Shown here in pieces: positions 25,380-34,696 of a stretch of 40,390 nt of DNA. This stretch comes from Bacteroidales bacterium UBA2287 (GTDB lineage Bacteria > Bacteroidota > Bacteroidia > Bacteroidales > Tenuifilaceae). How positions within the stretch are numbered: position 1 is the first letter of the stretch; each line of letters opens with the position of its first letter. The DNA is taken from contig DDWL01000013.1 of NCBI GenBank assembly GCA_002345675.1, positions 1 to 40,390 on the forward strand, read 5' to 3'. The notes under the pieces are model-generated. The model was not told where the DNA came from. It was given only the letters and a program-made list of their open reading frames with translations, and made no database searches. A program made the translations under genes and the position numbers.

Positions 25380-27806
25380 TTAGAAGGGATAGCCAATTCC
25401 TAAGTGGTAAACAAAATCGTTACCCGAGTATTTTCGGTCAAAGGGTATCCATTGGCTCGAGGTTTTAGTTGGGGGTAATGCAGGATCATCAGAAACCAGA
25501 ATTTTTATCGATGGGTCGAAAACTTTAATTCCCGTGTCGAACCTAAATACGAAAAAGCCTAAATTAAGTCGAATTCCTAGCCCAGTACTAAGGGCAAATT
25601 GCTTGTAAAATTTGTCGAGTTGAAACAGTGCGCCAGGCCGCTCGTCGGCACTACTAATTGCCCAAATATTTCCAGCGTCAGCAAATAGTGCCCCTTCGAA
25701 CATTTCAACAATTTTAAATCGATACTCAATATTTGCTTCAATTTTAATATCGGCCGATTGGTTTGGGTAGGTTGACAAAACATCGCTATAGGTTCCTGGT
25801 CCTAAGCTTCGGGCATGCCATCCTCTAACACCCGACGAGCCACCTGAAAAAAACTTCTTTTCAAAAGGTATAGCTTTCGAGTTTCCGTATGGGTAAGCAG
25901 CACCACTGTAAAAACGGTAAACAAACGAGTTACTTGGATCGATAATTTGGTTGTAAACGGCATTAATTTCGCTTCGTACAAACTGCGAAAAATCGATTCC
26001 GAGTAGCTGAAACGTATTATCGGTCGAGTTGCTATTTGTATAGTAGTATAAGCCTCTTAGTATATTTCCCGAACTTTCCACATTAAAGCGAATGGCTGCA
26101 TAGCTATCGAGTTTTTTGGGAGTTTGATTTGAGAAAATTACGCTGTAGCTCGAACTTGTTATTAGCTGAGGAACAAAACTATTTGCCTGATATGTGTTTG
26201 CTATACGGCTATAAAACACAGGATCGATGGCAAAAATGTTTACCATACTTACTTCAACGGGCGAAATTGTATAGGTGAAAAATTTGGCATCCTTCCAGTT
26301 GTAGGCAAAATTCATCCCTGCAACAGTTCGGGTATAGTCGGGGCGGTCGCTGTAGCTGTACGATGCCGTAAGTTGGGTGCGGGGGCTGAATTTAGTGGTT
26401 AACTCTTTACCCGCAAATGGGCTTAAAAAACGGGGGAAGCTAATACCAACACTTCCTCCAAATTCGGTTGAAGTTCTATAGTTAGTTTCTTTCGACTGTT
26501 TAATGAACTCCAGCATACCCCTTAGCTTTGTGTCGAATACTTCGGCTCCTTTAAAAAGATTTTTATGCTGAAAGTTTAAGTTTGCCTCAAGTCCAACGTC
26601 CGACGATGAGTTTGTGGCTACCAATTCTGTTTGGTAACTCTGAAGTGTATGAGGGGTTAGCTGTATAAAGCAGTTTACCTTACCCAACTTTTCAGCTAGT
26701 TGCTCGTTGCTATCGTCGAAAAGAATAAACGATTCATCGTCGGGTTTGTCGTTCTCAAAGGAGTTGTCAACTTCAAAGTAAATGTTAACCATTCGAAATA
26801 GCCTTAACGACGAAAGGTTATTAAACGTTTTTTGAACAGTGCTTTCGCTGTAAATATTTCCTGGTTTAATTAAGCTTGAGTAGCTAACAACGTCGAGCTT
26901 TATGCCTGGTTTTTTCGAAAATATAAAGGTTTCATTTTCGAGGTATACAGTGTCTAAAAGATTGGCCTTTTGTAGGTTGAAATGTTTTATTGGGTCGTAG
27001 TTAGGGTATATAAAAACGTCGTTAATGGCGTACTTTTTATAGGGTAAAACTTGGCGTTCGCCAAATTCGTTTCGCTTAAACCTATTGCGTATTATCAGTT
27101 TTAAATCCACCAGTTTGCTCCCTTCGGTGGTGTCGGCATCGTAAGTAACAAATTCGCTCGAGAAGAAAAAGTAACCTTTTTCCTTTAAAAGGCTTTCAAT
27201 TCGGGTTCGCTCGCTTCGCAAGGTTTCCATGTCGAGTATAACCCCTTTTTTTACAATGCTGTTTTGGGAATCCTCAAGAACTAAACGATTAATAATAGTG
27301 TCCTCAACTACATAACTAACGCTGTTTACCATATGGGCTTCGCCAAGTTTTATTTTGTAAAAAACTTCGGCTTTTTTCTTCTTTTTTAAAATAATCGAAT
27401 CGGCTACGGTTGACGAGTAGTAGCCTTTACTAACAAGAAATCGCTGAAGGTTTTCGGTCGACTGTGCCGTTAGCATTGTGTCGAGAATTACTGGCTCCTC
27501 GCCAATAGCCCTTAGCCACCTGCTCATCCACGAAACCCTATCGTGAGCCATGTTATAAATGCGCAAATGGAAGCGAAACATTAGAATTTTTTTGTTGGGC
27601 TTTTGCCTTACATAGCCCCCAAGGTCGCTGGTGCGAATATTTTTTTGCTGCTTGTTGTCTATAATAATTTTCGACTTGTGGAGCAGGTACTTATCTTTGG
27701 GTACATTTCGGGTAATATTACACGACGACAGCATAAGCATTGCGGTAATGGCCACATGAAAAAGAAATTTAAGCCTGATACGAAGTCCTAAAATCGTCGG
27801 GTACAT
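25380..27806 (-). CDS. tamL: TamL-type outer membrane lipoprotein/BamA-family barrel
   Basis: An 808-residue protein of the BamA/TamA superfamily. The N-terminal signal ends in a lipobox, LSSC (Cys29), so the mature protein should be lipidated, which distinguishes Bacteroidota TamL from TamA of Proteobacteria. POTRA-like repeats occupy about residues 120-360, and the rest is the 16-strand barrel, with the loop 6 motif GGSSGVRGWHARSLGPG (VRGW) and a C-terminal strand ending YPF. It probably inserts or assembles outer membrane proteins with TamB. The aldolase gene follows on the same strand but has its own promoter. The N-terminal dozen residues could be an over-extension; the ATG at 27806 was kept. 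Confidence 0.9.
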   Translation of the reverse strand: MYPTILGLRIRLKFLFHVAITAMLMLSSCNITRNVPKDKYLLHKSKIIIDNKQQKNIRTSDLGGYVRQKPNKKILMFRFHLRIYNMAHDRVSWMSRWLRAIGEEPVILDTMLTAQSTENLQRFLVSKGYYSSTVADSIILKKKKKAEVFYKIKLGEAHMVNSVSYVVEDTIINRLVLEDSQNSIVKKGVILDMETLRSERTRIESLLKEKGYFFFSSEFVTYDADTTEGSKLVDLKLIIRNRFKRNEFGERQVLPYKKYAINDVFIYPNYDPIKHFNLQKANLLDTVYLENETFIFSKKPGIKLDVVSYSSLIKPGNIYSESTVQKTFNNLSSLRLFRMVNIYFEVDNSFENDKPDDESFILFDDSNEQLAEKLGKVNCFIQLTPHTLQSYQTELVATNSSSDVGLEANLNFQHKNLFKGAEVFDTKLRGMLEFIKQSKETNYRTSTEFGGSVGISFPRFLSPFAGKELTTKFSPRTQLTASYSYSDRPDYTRTVAGMNFAYNWKDAKFFTYTISPVEVSMVNIFAIDPVFYSRIANTYQANSFVPQLITSSSYSVIFSNQTPKKLDSYAAIRFNVESSGNILRGLYYYTNSNSTDNTFQLLGIDFSQFVRSEINAVYNQIIDPSNSFVYRFYSGAAYPYGNSKAIPFEKKFFSGGSSGVRGWHARSLGPGTYSDVLSTYPNQSADIKIEANIEYRFKIVEMFEGALFADAGNIWAISSADERPGALFQLDKFYKQFALSTGLGIRLNLGFFVFRFDTGIKVFDPSIKILVSDDPALPPTKTSSQWIPFDRKYSGNDFVYHLGIGYPF

Positions 27807-28093
27807 TAAGAGTAGTAAAGGTTTTAGGTTTAGTTTACGGCCTTAAAAATAGGTAATCATTTTTATAAAGCCATAGCAATCCCTAACATAAAAAATGCCA
27901 AATATCAATCGCTTTCATTCATTAGTCAAAAAAGCACTATTGTAACAGTTTCATATGCAGTAGCTTTCTCTTTTTCGAAACTTAAGTATTGCTTGTCGAA
28001 TATGTCTTTTGCACTATATTTGTTTAAAATATTTCTTTTGAAAAAAAATGCTTTTGAATTGAATTATGTTGCTCGTTTACCCTAAACTCCGTT

Positions 28094-28116
28094 CGGCCGA
28101 GGTTGCACCTCGGTCG
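28094..28116 (+). repeat. Strong hairpin in the tamL/28173 gap
   Basis: CCGAGGT-TGC-ACCTCGG (28097-28113), extended outward by three more pairs including one G-U. The 27807-28172 gap otherwise is AT-rich with no gene; AAAGGG at 28127-28132 and CCCTTT further on could form a second weak stem. No T tract, so this is a leader structure or a REP-like unit rather than a terminator. Confidence 0.5.
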
Positions 28117-28172
28117 TAATATTATAAAGGGCTGTGAGTGAATAGTCCCTTTTGGGTATCTTCCATTTTTCG

Positions 28173-28967
28173 ATGAAATTAAATATGCATTATCGCACAA
28201 GAACTGCCATTTTACTTGTCATTTTTATTGCCTTTTCGGCAATTTGTAGGGCGCAAAAAACCGAAGAGCAGTTTAGTAAATTGGTTCTCGAAAACCCTAT
28301 TGCCCATTCCTCTTGGTTCGACAAGCATTTTCCAGTAACCGAAATATTACATTACGTTCCAAGTGACGACACAAGTACGGTTTTTCTTTTTAATGGGTAT
28401 GCCTTGCACAATTTAGTTAACCCAAGCATTTGGACTTTAAAACGCACCAACGCTATACCCTTTCGGGTACAAATTGTATTTACAAAGCAACCATTCGACA
28501 AAAAGGATTGGAAAACAAACTACTACGAACTTTTAGCCAGTAGAATTGCCGAAATGCTTTTAATCGATTCGTCGCTTAATACAATGGATGTAAAGTGGGA
28601 AATTATCCTTCAAACTCAGGCAAAAAGTAGGGGAGAGGCAAAGGGGTTACCCCACGGAATTGCTATAACATACAAAATTGCCCAAAACTTAACAGTTGAA
28701 GCAAAGCCAGTAATGTCTTTTAAATCAGAAACGCCCAACGAAATTGAGCGCTGTTTAAAGGAGAAGAGAAATAGTAGCGATTCCATGCCGAATCAATTGA
28801 CCGACGAAGAAATAAAAGCAATTCTTTACCCAAAGTCGGTAACCGAAAGCAGTGCCGAGTGGCAAAATCCACAAAAAATGGCTAAACGAAAAGAGCCTGG
28901 CTGTCCAACATTTAAAACCAGAATGGAAAAGCCAAGAAGAGGGTTTCTTTCGAGAATTTTTCGATAA
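28173..28967 (+). CDS. Exported protein of unknown function
   Basis: A 264-residue protein with a signal peptide ending near ICRAQ (about residue 26 from ATG 28173). The mature part has LENPIAHSSWFDKHFPVTEILHYVPSDD and a region with LQTQAKSRGEAKGLPHGIAITYKI, then a Lys/Arg-rich tail (PGCPTFKTRMEKPRRGFLSRIFR). No known domain was recognised. A TTG at 28152 would add seven residues; ATG 28173 or 28185 both give a usable signal peptide and I prefer the first. It stands alone on its strand, converging with the 28978 gene ten bases away. Confidence 0.7.
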   Translation: MKLNMHYRTRTAILLVIFIAFSAICRAQKTEEQFSKLVLENPIAHSSWFDKHFPVTEILHYVPSDDTSTVFLFNGYALHNLVNPSIWTLKRTNAIPFRVQIVFTKQPFDKKDWKTNYYELLASRIAEMLLIDSSLNTMDVKWEIILQTQAKSRGEAKGLPHGIAITYKIAQNLTVEAKPVMSFKSETPNEIERCLKEKRNSSDSMPNQLTDEEIKAILYPKSVTESSAEWQNPQKMAKRKEPGCPTFKTRMEKPRRGFLSRIFR

Positions 28968-28977
28968 AAAATTGAAG

Positions 28978-29460
28978 TTAACCTACATGGTATTCGGCAA
29001 TTTCAACTTCAATACCTTTGCTTCGGCAAATAAGTTGCACTTTCTCCTTAATGTCAACAACCTTAGTGTAGGGCAGCCATCCTAGTTGAATAACTTTACG
29101 CTTTCCGGTGCGTTTGTAAAACGCAATATAGGTTGGTCCAATACGAATTTTTTTTAGGGTTTGCCATATTACTTGCTCGGGCACTTTTTTAACCATGCTA
29201 AACTGGAATTCAAGCGCGTAGTCGTCGGAATTTATAAACATCTTTGTTTTATACCCCGAAAAAAGAAGGTATATGAAGTACAAAACTTGCAAGGCATTTC
29301 CAGCAAGTATGACAAAGAAAAGGGTCTTGTTTACTATATGGTATAGTGCAAAAATTGCTAGCCACGAAACAATAAGTATAATTCCGAGTAGTGCAAAAAA
29401 ACGTTTAAATTTTCCCCCTTTTTCTTCGGCTTCGCTTAAGTTAATCGAAAAAGAATCCAT
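28978..29460 (-). CDS. Two-helix membrane protein, possible PH-like (YcxB-type) domain
   Basis: A 160-residue protein with two adjacent hydrophobic segments (about 23-43 and 48-68) after a polar N-terminus, followed by an about 90-residue cytoplasmic domain of alternating strands (ALEFQFSMVKKVPEQVIWQTLKKIRIGPTYIAFYKRTGKRKVIQLGW). This arrangement is like the YcxB/PH-domain small membrane proteins, but the match is by architecture only. A possible -7 box lies at 29488-29495, after the glyA terminator on the same strand. Confidence 0.7.
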   Translation of the reverse strand: MDSFSINLSEAEEKGGKFKRFFALLGIILIVSWLAIFALYHIVNKTLFFVILAGNALQVLYFIYLLFSGYKTKMFINSDDYALEFQFSMVKKVPEQVIWQTLKKIRIGPTYIAFYKRTGKRKVIQLGWLPYTKVVDIKEKVQLICRSKGIEVEIAEYHVG

Positions 29461-29487
29461 ACAGTTCAGCTAATTGGTTGTTGTATC

Positions 29488-29495
29488 CAAAGGTA
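29488..29495 (-). promoter_or_regulatory. -7 box for the 28978 gene
   Basis: TACCTTTG on the minus strand, about 28 bases before the ATG and downstream of the glyA terminator; no clear -33 element. Confidence 0.35.
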
Positions 29496-29540
29496 AACAC
29501 TTTATAGTATTGGAGTGCTTTTTTAAAAATATTTTTAATA

Positions 29541-29572
29541 AAAAACCCGACCTTAAAAAAAGTCGGGTTTTT
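29541..29572 (-). terminator. Intrinsic terminator of glyA
   Basis: ACCCGAC (29545-29551), a ten-base A-rich loop, GTCGGGT (29562-29568), with an A-run at 29541-29545 that becomes a U-run on the minus transcript. It lies 22 bases past the glyA stop. Confidence 0.8.
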
Positions 29573-29593
29573 CTATAAATTGCAATTTGCTTT

Positions 29594-30874
29594 TTACCAC
29601 GCAAACAATGGAAAGTCGTTCATTAGATTATTAACCTTTGCACGAACGTCGGCAATTACCTTTTCGTTTTCAATATTCGAAATAACTTCATCAATAAGGT
29701 CAACAATAAGCGCCATGTGCTGCTCCTTTAAACCTCTTGTGGTTATTGCTGGAGTTCCAACTCTAAAGCCCGATGTTTGGAAAGGCGAACGGGAGTCGAA
29801 TGGAACCATGTTCTTGTTTATGGTAATGTCGGCAAGAACGAGAGTGTTTTCAACTTTTTTGCCAGTTATTTCGGGGAATTTTGTACGAAGGTCGATTAGC
29901 ATCGAGTGGTTATCGGTACCACCCGAAACTACCTTATAGCCTTTGGCCATGAATGCCTTTGCCATTTCGGCAGCATTTTTCTGAACTTGAAGTTGGTACT
30001 GCTTGTACTCAGGACGTAAAGCTTCGCCAAAGGCAACAGCTTTCGAGGCAATTACATGCTCAAGTGGGCCTCCCTGGATACCAGGGAAAACGCTGCTATT
30101 AATAATTGCCGACATCATTTTAATTTCGCCCTTTGGTGTTTTTACGCCCCAAGGATTTTCGAAATCTTTACCTATAAGAATTATGCCGCCACGTGGGCCA
30201 CGTAAGGTTTTATGAGTTGTTGAGGTAACAATGTGAGCGTACTTTACGGGGTTGTCGAGCAAACCTGCTGCAATAAGTCCTGCTGGGTGCGCCATGTCGA
30301 ACATAAAAATGGCTCCAACCTTATCTGCTATTTCGCGCATGCGCTTGTAGTCCCACTCGCGTGAGTATGCCGAAGCGCCACCAACAATCATTTTTGGTTT
30401 GTGCTCAATGGCCATACGCTCCATTTGGTCGTAGTCAACGGTTTCGGTGTCTTTGCGAACTTCGTACGAAACAGCTTTGTACCACATTCCCGACATGTTA
30501 ACTGGCGAACCGTGCGAAAGGTGTCCTCCGTGCGAAAGGTCGAGGCCTAAAAAAGTGTCGCCAGGTTTTAAAACAGCCATAAATACGGCCATGTTTGCCT
30601 GAGCACCCGAGTGAGGTTGAACGTTGGCGTACTCGGCTCCATAAAGTTCCTTTAGCCTGTCAATGGCTAGTTGCTCTGTTTGGTCAACTATTTGGCAACC
30701 ACCGTAGTAACGTGCGCCTGGGTAGCCTTCGGCGTACTTGTTTGTAAGTACCGAGCCCATAGCTTCGAGTACTTGTTCACTAACAAAATTCTCAGAAGCA
30801 ATAAGCTCTATGCCATGCATTTGGCGCTGTTTCTCCTTTTCAATTAGGTCGAATACCTGAGTGTCTCTTACCAT
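29594..30874 (-). CDS. glyA: Serine hydroxymethyltransferase
   Basis: A 426-residue PLP enzyme that interconverts serine plus tetrahydrofolate with glycine plus 5,10-methylene-THF, the main one-carbon source. The PLP lysine lies in VTSTTHKTLRGPRGG (Lys222). Other family blocks: ELIASENFVS (23-32), YPGARYYGG (51-59), HSGAQANMAV (88-97) and FDMAHPAGL (192-200). Full length (about 417-430 is usual). It follows the receiver gene by 51 bases on the minus strand and ends in a strong terminator. Confidence 0.98.
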   Translation of the reverse strand: MVRDTQVFDLIEKEKQRQMHGIELIASENFVSEQVLEAMGSVLTNKYAEGYPGARYYGGCQIVDQTEQLAIDRLKELYGAEYANVQPHSGAQANMAVFMAVLKPGDTFLGLDLSHGGHLSHGSPVNMSGMWYKAVSYEVRKDTETVDYDQMERMAIEHKPKMIVGGASAYSREWDYKRMREIADKVGAIFMFDMAHPAGLIAAGLLDNPVKYAHIVTSTTHKTLRGPRGGIILIGKDFENPWGVKTPKGEIKMMSAIINSSVFPGIQGGPLEHVIASKAVAFGEALRPEYKQYQLQVQKNAAEMAKAFMAKGYKVVSGGTDNHSMLIDLRTKFPEITGKKVENTLVLADITINKNMVPFDSRSPFQTSGFRVGTPAITTRGLKEQHMALIVDLIDEVISNIENEKVIADVRAKVNNLMNDFPLFAW

Positions 30875-30925
30875 TTTTATGTATTTTATCGTTTTAAAAA
30901 AGTTAGTTATTGTTTTGGAATAGTA

Positions 30926-31309
30926 TTACCAGTTTAAATCTTCGAATACTTTGTAAAGCGACGACCGCTGAATGGGTTTGGTTAAAAAGCCCTTCATTCC
31001 AATGTTAAGGCATTCGTCTTCCATATTCGAATTTGCAAAAGCGGTTTGAGCTACAACAATTACATTTGGGTGTTCTCGTAAAATGTTGCGGGTAACTTCT
31101 AGCCCATTTTCGTCGGGCAGGCGAATGTCCATAAGTATTAAATCGGGCAAAGGGTTGGTGTTTATGAAATCGTACGCCTCGGCCCCCGACTTTACAAACG
31201 ATAATTTTGCCCCACTAGCTTTAAGCAACTCGCGGAAAAGAGTACGACTAATGTTATCATCTTCAACAATTAGAATACTTCGAGTGGAATAGTCGATACT
31301 TGAGTACAT
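30926..31309 (-). CDS. Single-domain response regulator (CheY-like receiver)
   Basis: A 127-residue stand-alone receiver. The acidic pocket is E16/D17/D18 (VEDD), the phospho-acceptor is Asp61 (LILMDIRLPD), the switch residue Thr89 (AQTAFA) and the invariant Lys111 (LTKPIQ). There is no output domain. The sequence resembles receivers attached to hybrid kinases in Bacteroidota more than E. coli CheY. Located between a chemoreceptor and glyA on the same strand, 147 bases after the receptor, so it could act in chemotaxis or shuttle phosphate from a hybrid kinase; the partner kinase is not in the window. A -7-like box is at 31341-31348. Confidence 0.93.
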   Translation of the reverse strand: MYSSIDYSTRSILIVEDDNISRTLFRELLKASGAKLSFVKSGAEAYDFINTNPLPDLILMDIRLPDENGLEVTRNILREHPNVIVVAQTAFANSNMEDECLNIGMKGFLTKPIQRSSLYKVFEDLNW

Positions 31310-31340
31310 AGTTTCAAATGTGGTTTCAGTAATTGAACTG

Positions 31341-31348
31341 CAAATATA
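31341..31348 (-). promoter_or_regulatory. -7 box for the response regulator
   Basis: TATATTTG on the minus strand, 31 bases before the ATG and after the chemoreceptor terminator. A -33 element at the right distance is not evident. Confidence 0.4.
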
Positions 31349-31393
31349 AACAACTAATCACAAACTTGTCGTTTTGCAGGTTAGTAAAGCAAA

Positions 31394-31436
31394 AAAAGCG
31401 AAACAACCAGCGCCTTTCTTGGGGCGATGGTTGTTT
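31394..31436 (-). terminator. Probable terminator of the second chemoreceptor
   Basis: AAACAACCA (31401-31409), one mismatch, CGCC, loop, GGCG, one mismatch, TGGTTGTTT (31428-31436). On the minus transcript the stem is followed by CGCTTTTTTT. It separates the receptor from the receiver gene. Confidence 0.65.
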
Positions 31437-31456
31437 AATTTACAAAAACAGTAAAG

Positions 31457-33148
31457 TTAAAGTTTGAAGAAAACGATAATGTCCTTAAGGTTTTCGGCTT
31501 GGTTTTTCATTTCGTCGGCACTGGTTGCCAGCTCTTCGCTTGCAGCAGCATTTTGCTGAACAATTTGGTTCAGCTGCTGAAGGGCGTTGTTAACCTGATC
31601 GGCACCCGAAGCCTGCTCCATGCTTGCAGCCGAAATTTCTTGAATTAGCTTTAAGTTGTTTTTTACTAAAGGAATTACGCTACTTAGTTTTTGGTTTGCC
31701 CTGTCGGAGGCAAGTTTTAGCTTGTTAGCCATTGAATCGATTTCCTGTGCCGAATTTCCCGAGCGCTCGGCAAGCTTACGAACCTCGGCAGCAACTACCG
31801 CAAAGCCTTTACCGTGTTCGCCAGCGCGAGCAGCCTCAACCGCAGCGTTAAGTGCTAGTATATTAGTTTGAAATGCAATATCGCTAATAATCGAAATTTT
31901 TTGGCTAATTTGATTGGTGTAACTCATTGCCTCGGCAGCTGCGTTAACTCCTTCGGTAACCCCTTTTTCTGTTTCAATAGCTACTTTTTCGGCTTCTTGC
32001 GAATTCGCTGTGGTTTGCGATATGTTTGATGCAATTTCTTCCATACTTGCCGAAATTTCTTCGGTCGATGTGGCTTGCATATTAGCTCCCTGCGACATCT
32101 GCTGACTGGTTTCGCTAAACTGAATGCTTGCTTCGGTAATGCTTAGCGAACTTTGAACAACGCCAGTTGTTATTTCGGTAAGTTTTTCGCCCATTGCACT
32201 TAAACTTCGGGCTAAATCGCCAATTTCATCCTTTTTTTCCAGCAAATCTTGGTCGAATTTCACCTTTAAATCGCCCTCCGAAATTAAGTTGGCAAAACTA
32301 ACCCCTCGCTTAAGCGACTCCGACATGTTTTTACTAAACACGTACGAAACTACCGATGCACCAACAATTAGTACAAGCAGTAAGCCTATAATGGTTTTTA
32401 TATTTTGGCTTCGTTGATTATTGAAAACTTCGGTGCTGCTAATTAAAAGATTAATAAAAGCTGCTTCAAGTTTTCGCTCGGTTTGGTTAATTCCGTCGGT
32501 ATTTGTTTTTGTCGATTCAATAAGCGACCAGAACTGGCGACCAACAGATAAGTATTGGCTCACTAGCGGCAATAAATCGTCGCTATTCCCATTACTCAAT
32601 TTGCTTTGAAATCTTAAGACGCTTTCCTCCCAAAGTTTAAAGTCGCTTACATTTCCGCTAAGAATAAAGCGTTGTCCCAAGTAGCGCGACTCATACATAT
32701 TTCCCGAAAAATTTGGGAATTCGCTAGCTATTCGAACCGATATTGAGTTGGCTAGTTCAAGTTGCGTTTTTTTCTGCCCTTCAACGCTCACCAGTTTATT
32801 TATTAACAATTTAATTTCGTTTAGCCATTGCTCCATTTCATTTATCGAACTGAGCTCCTCTGGCTTTAAGGTTTTGTTTTTTAAGTTTCCAATAACGGAG
32901 TTAACCTCTTCTTGTTTAAGCGAAAGCTGATTTAAAGTAGCAGCATCGGGGCTTTTTAAGTACATCAAAAAGAAGTTACTAGCCTCAATTCTGCTTTTAT
33001 CGGCCATGTGGAGTTCGAGAATTCTTGCCCTTGTTTTATTAATCATATTAAAACTAACAAAGGTTAAACCGGCAGCTAAGAGTGCTGTAAATGCCAAAGA
33101 ACCAAATACAATGGTGAGTTTTGTTCTAATTTTTAAGCTATTCCACAT
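31457..33148 (-). CDS. Methyl-accepting chemotaxis protein with periplasmic four-helix sensor
   Basis: A 563-residue transmembrane chemoreceptor. Membrane helices at about 12-34 and 256-278 bracket a mostly helical, about 220-residue periplasmic region, likely a four-helix-bundle type sensor. A HAMP linker (about 280-330, with GDLKVKFDQDLLEKKDEIGDLARSL) leads to the signalling coiled coil, with the hairpin tip IAFQTNILALNAAVEAARAGE that binds CheA/CheW. It ends IVFFKL, so no CheR docking pentapeptide is seen. The ligand cannot be predicted. The HAMP end and tip are similar to the 23049 receptor, suggesting both feed the same array. Confidence 0.95.
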   Translation of the reverse strand: MWNSLKIRTKLTIVFGSLAFTALLAAGLTFVSFNMINKTRARILELHMADKSRIEASNFFLMYLKSPDAATLNQLSLKQEEVNSVIGNLKNKTLKPEELSSINEMEQWLNEIKLLINKLVSVEGQKKTQLELANSISVRIASEFPNFSGNMYESRYLGQRFILSGNVSDFKLWEESVLRFQSKLSNGNSDDLLPLVSQYLSVGRQFWSLIESTKTNTDGINQTERKLEAAFINLLISSTEVFNNQRSQNIKTIIGLLLVLIVGASVVSYVFSKNMSESLKRGVSFANLISEGDLKVKFDQDLLEKKDEIGDLARSLSAMGEKLTEITTGVVQSSLSITEASIQFSETSQQMSQGANMQATSTEEISASMEEIASNISQTTANSQEAEKVAIETEKGVTEGVNAAAEAMSYTNQISQKISIISDIAFQTNILALNAAVEAARAGEHGKGFAVVAAEVRKLAERSGNSAQEIDSMANKLKLASDRANQKLSSVIPLVKNNLKLIQEISAASMEQASGADQVNNALQQLNQIVQQNAAASEELATSADEMKNQAENLKDIIVFFKL

Positions 33149-33514
33149 CGTTTGAAAAGTTTTTATTAGAAAAATTAAAAATAGTTTTATAGGAATCTAA
33201 GTTAGGTCAACGAAAATAACAATTTCATCCATTTATTTTCAAGTTTATTTCAACAGTGTTTTTTCCTAACGGCACAGTTTAAAATTAACTGTTATTTTTT
33301 TATCAACAATCATTTTTTCAAAAAAAAGACTGAAAGGATAGTTCTATACATTTACATGTATTCAAGTTGATGATATTGTGCGTATTAAATAAATTCACAT
33401 GGCATTAACTATAATTATAAAAGAAGTATTCCATATGCGCTATGAAAATAAATTCTTATCGGTTTTTTTATCCCCTCGTTTTTAACCAAATTTGCATTCT
33501 TTATAAACTTGAAC

Positions 33515-34696
33515 ATGGAACAATTCGAAAGTGCTATAAATAAGATTGTTAGCGGTGTAGTTTCTTTAAGCGAAACGGTAGTTGTATCGCTTTGGGACTC
33601 GCTTGGAAGGGTATTGGCAATCGACATTAAGTCCGACATGGACATGCCCCCCTTCAACAAGTCCTCGGTCGATGGCTATGCCTGTCGCAAAAACGATATT
33701 CGAAGTAGCCTTAAAGTGCTTGAGGTAATTGCTGCCGGACAGTTTCCAACCAAACGAATTGAACCCAACACTTGCTCTAAAATAATGACTGGTGCGCCAG
33801 TTCCCGAAGGAGCCGACTGCATTTTAATGGTTGAAGATATTGTCGAAAATACCGATGGAACGGTACGTTTTACTGGAAACGATTCAAAGTCGAATATTTC
33901 AAAAAAGGGCGAGGATATTCGCAATGGCGATCTTGCTTTAGCTAAAGGAACAAATATTAATCCTTCGCATGTAGCCATTCTGGCTGCCGTTGGTGTTACA
34001 AAGGTTACGGTTGCTCGTAAGCCCGTTGTTTCAATTTTAATTACAGGAAACGAATTGGTCGAAGCTGAAAATACGCCAACGGGTAGCCAAATTCGAAATA
34101 GTAATGGTCACCAGCTGGTTGCACAGGTTTTAAAATGCGGAGCAACACCCAACTACGTTGGAATTGTAATCGACACAAAGGAAGCAACCCAAAGTGCCAT
34201 TGAAAATGCGCTTGCAAAAAGCGATGTTGTGGTGCTTACCGGAGGTGTTTCAATGGGCGATTTTGACTATGTTCCCGAGGTTTTAAAAACTATTGGGGTA
34301 AACATCATTTTCAGGTCGGTTGCTGTGCAGCCTGGTAAGCCAACTCTTTTTGGCATGCTAGGTAAAAAAGTTGTTTTCGGGTTGCCTGGCAATCCAATTT
34401 CAAGCCTATTTCAATTCGAATTAATGGCAAAACCAGCCATTCTCAAGCTAATGGGAGCAGCCAATCCAACCGATACAAGTATTACAGCAATCATTGCAAA
34501 TGATTATTCCCGTAAGCGAGCCGAGAGGTTTGGGCTAATTCCAGCATTTATTAATAGCAATGGCGAAGTTGAACCTGTTAACTACCACGGATCGGCGCAT
34601 ATTTTTGCCCTTTCGAAGGTAAATGCAGTAATTTTTGCCCCTATTGGGGTATTGGGATTTAAAAAGGGGGAATTAGTAGATGTTCGACAGCTATAA
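33515..34696 (+). CDS. moeA: Molybdopterin molybdenumtransferase MoeA
   Basis: A 393-residue enzyme that inserts molybdate into adenylated molybdopterin, the last common step of Moco synthesis. Seen motifs: MPPFNKSSVDGYACR (about 46-60), MTGAPVPEGADCILMVED (about 92-109), ITGNELVEA, TGGVSMGDFDYV (about 243-254) and GLPGNPISS (about 291-299). A TTG at 33509 adds two residues; ATG 33515 is the usual start. The first gene of the Moco cluster; its end overlaps moaA by 17 bases, so translation is coupled. The 360-base upstream gap (33149-33508) is AT-rich with only a short ATACAT/ATGTAT inverted repeat near 33346-33361; no Moco riboswitch-like structure was recognised and no TAnnTTTG box is clear. 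Confidence 0.95.
   Translation: MEQFESAINKIVSGVVSLSETVVVSLWDSLGRVLAIDIKSDMDMPPFNKSSVDGYACRKNDIRSSLKVLEVIAAGQFPTKRIEPNTCSKIMTGAPVPEGADCILMVEDIVENTDGTVRFTGNDSKSNISKKGEDIRNGDLALAKGTNINPSHVAILAAVGVTKVTVARKPVVSILITGNELVEAENTPTGSQIRNSNGHQLVAQVLKCGATPNYVGIVIDTKEATQSAIENALAKSDVVVLTGGVSMGDFDYVPEVLKTIGVNIIFRSVAVQPGKPTLFGMLGKKVVFGLPGNPISSLFQFELMAKPAILKLMGAANPTDTSITAIIANDYSRKRAERFGLIPAFINSNGEVEPVNYHGSAHIFALSKVNAVIFAPIGVLGFKKGELVDVRQL

Noticed and set aside
33149..33508. Molybdenum cofactor riboswitch before moeA
   Set aside because: The gap is AT-rich and shows only one short inverted repeat, not the multi-stem fold expected of that element.
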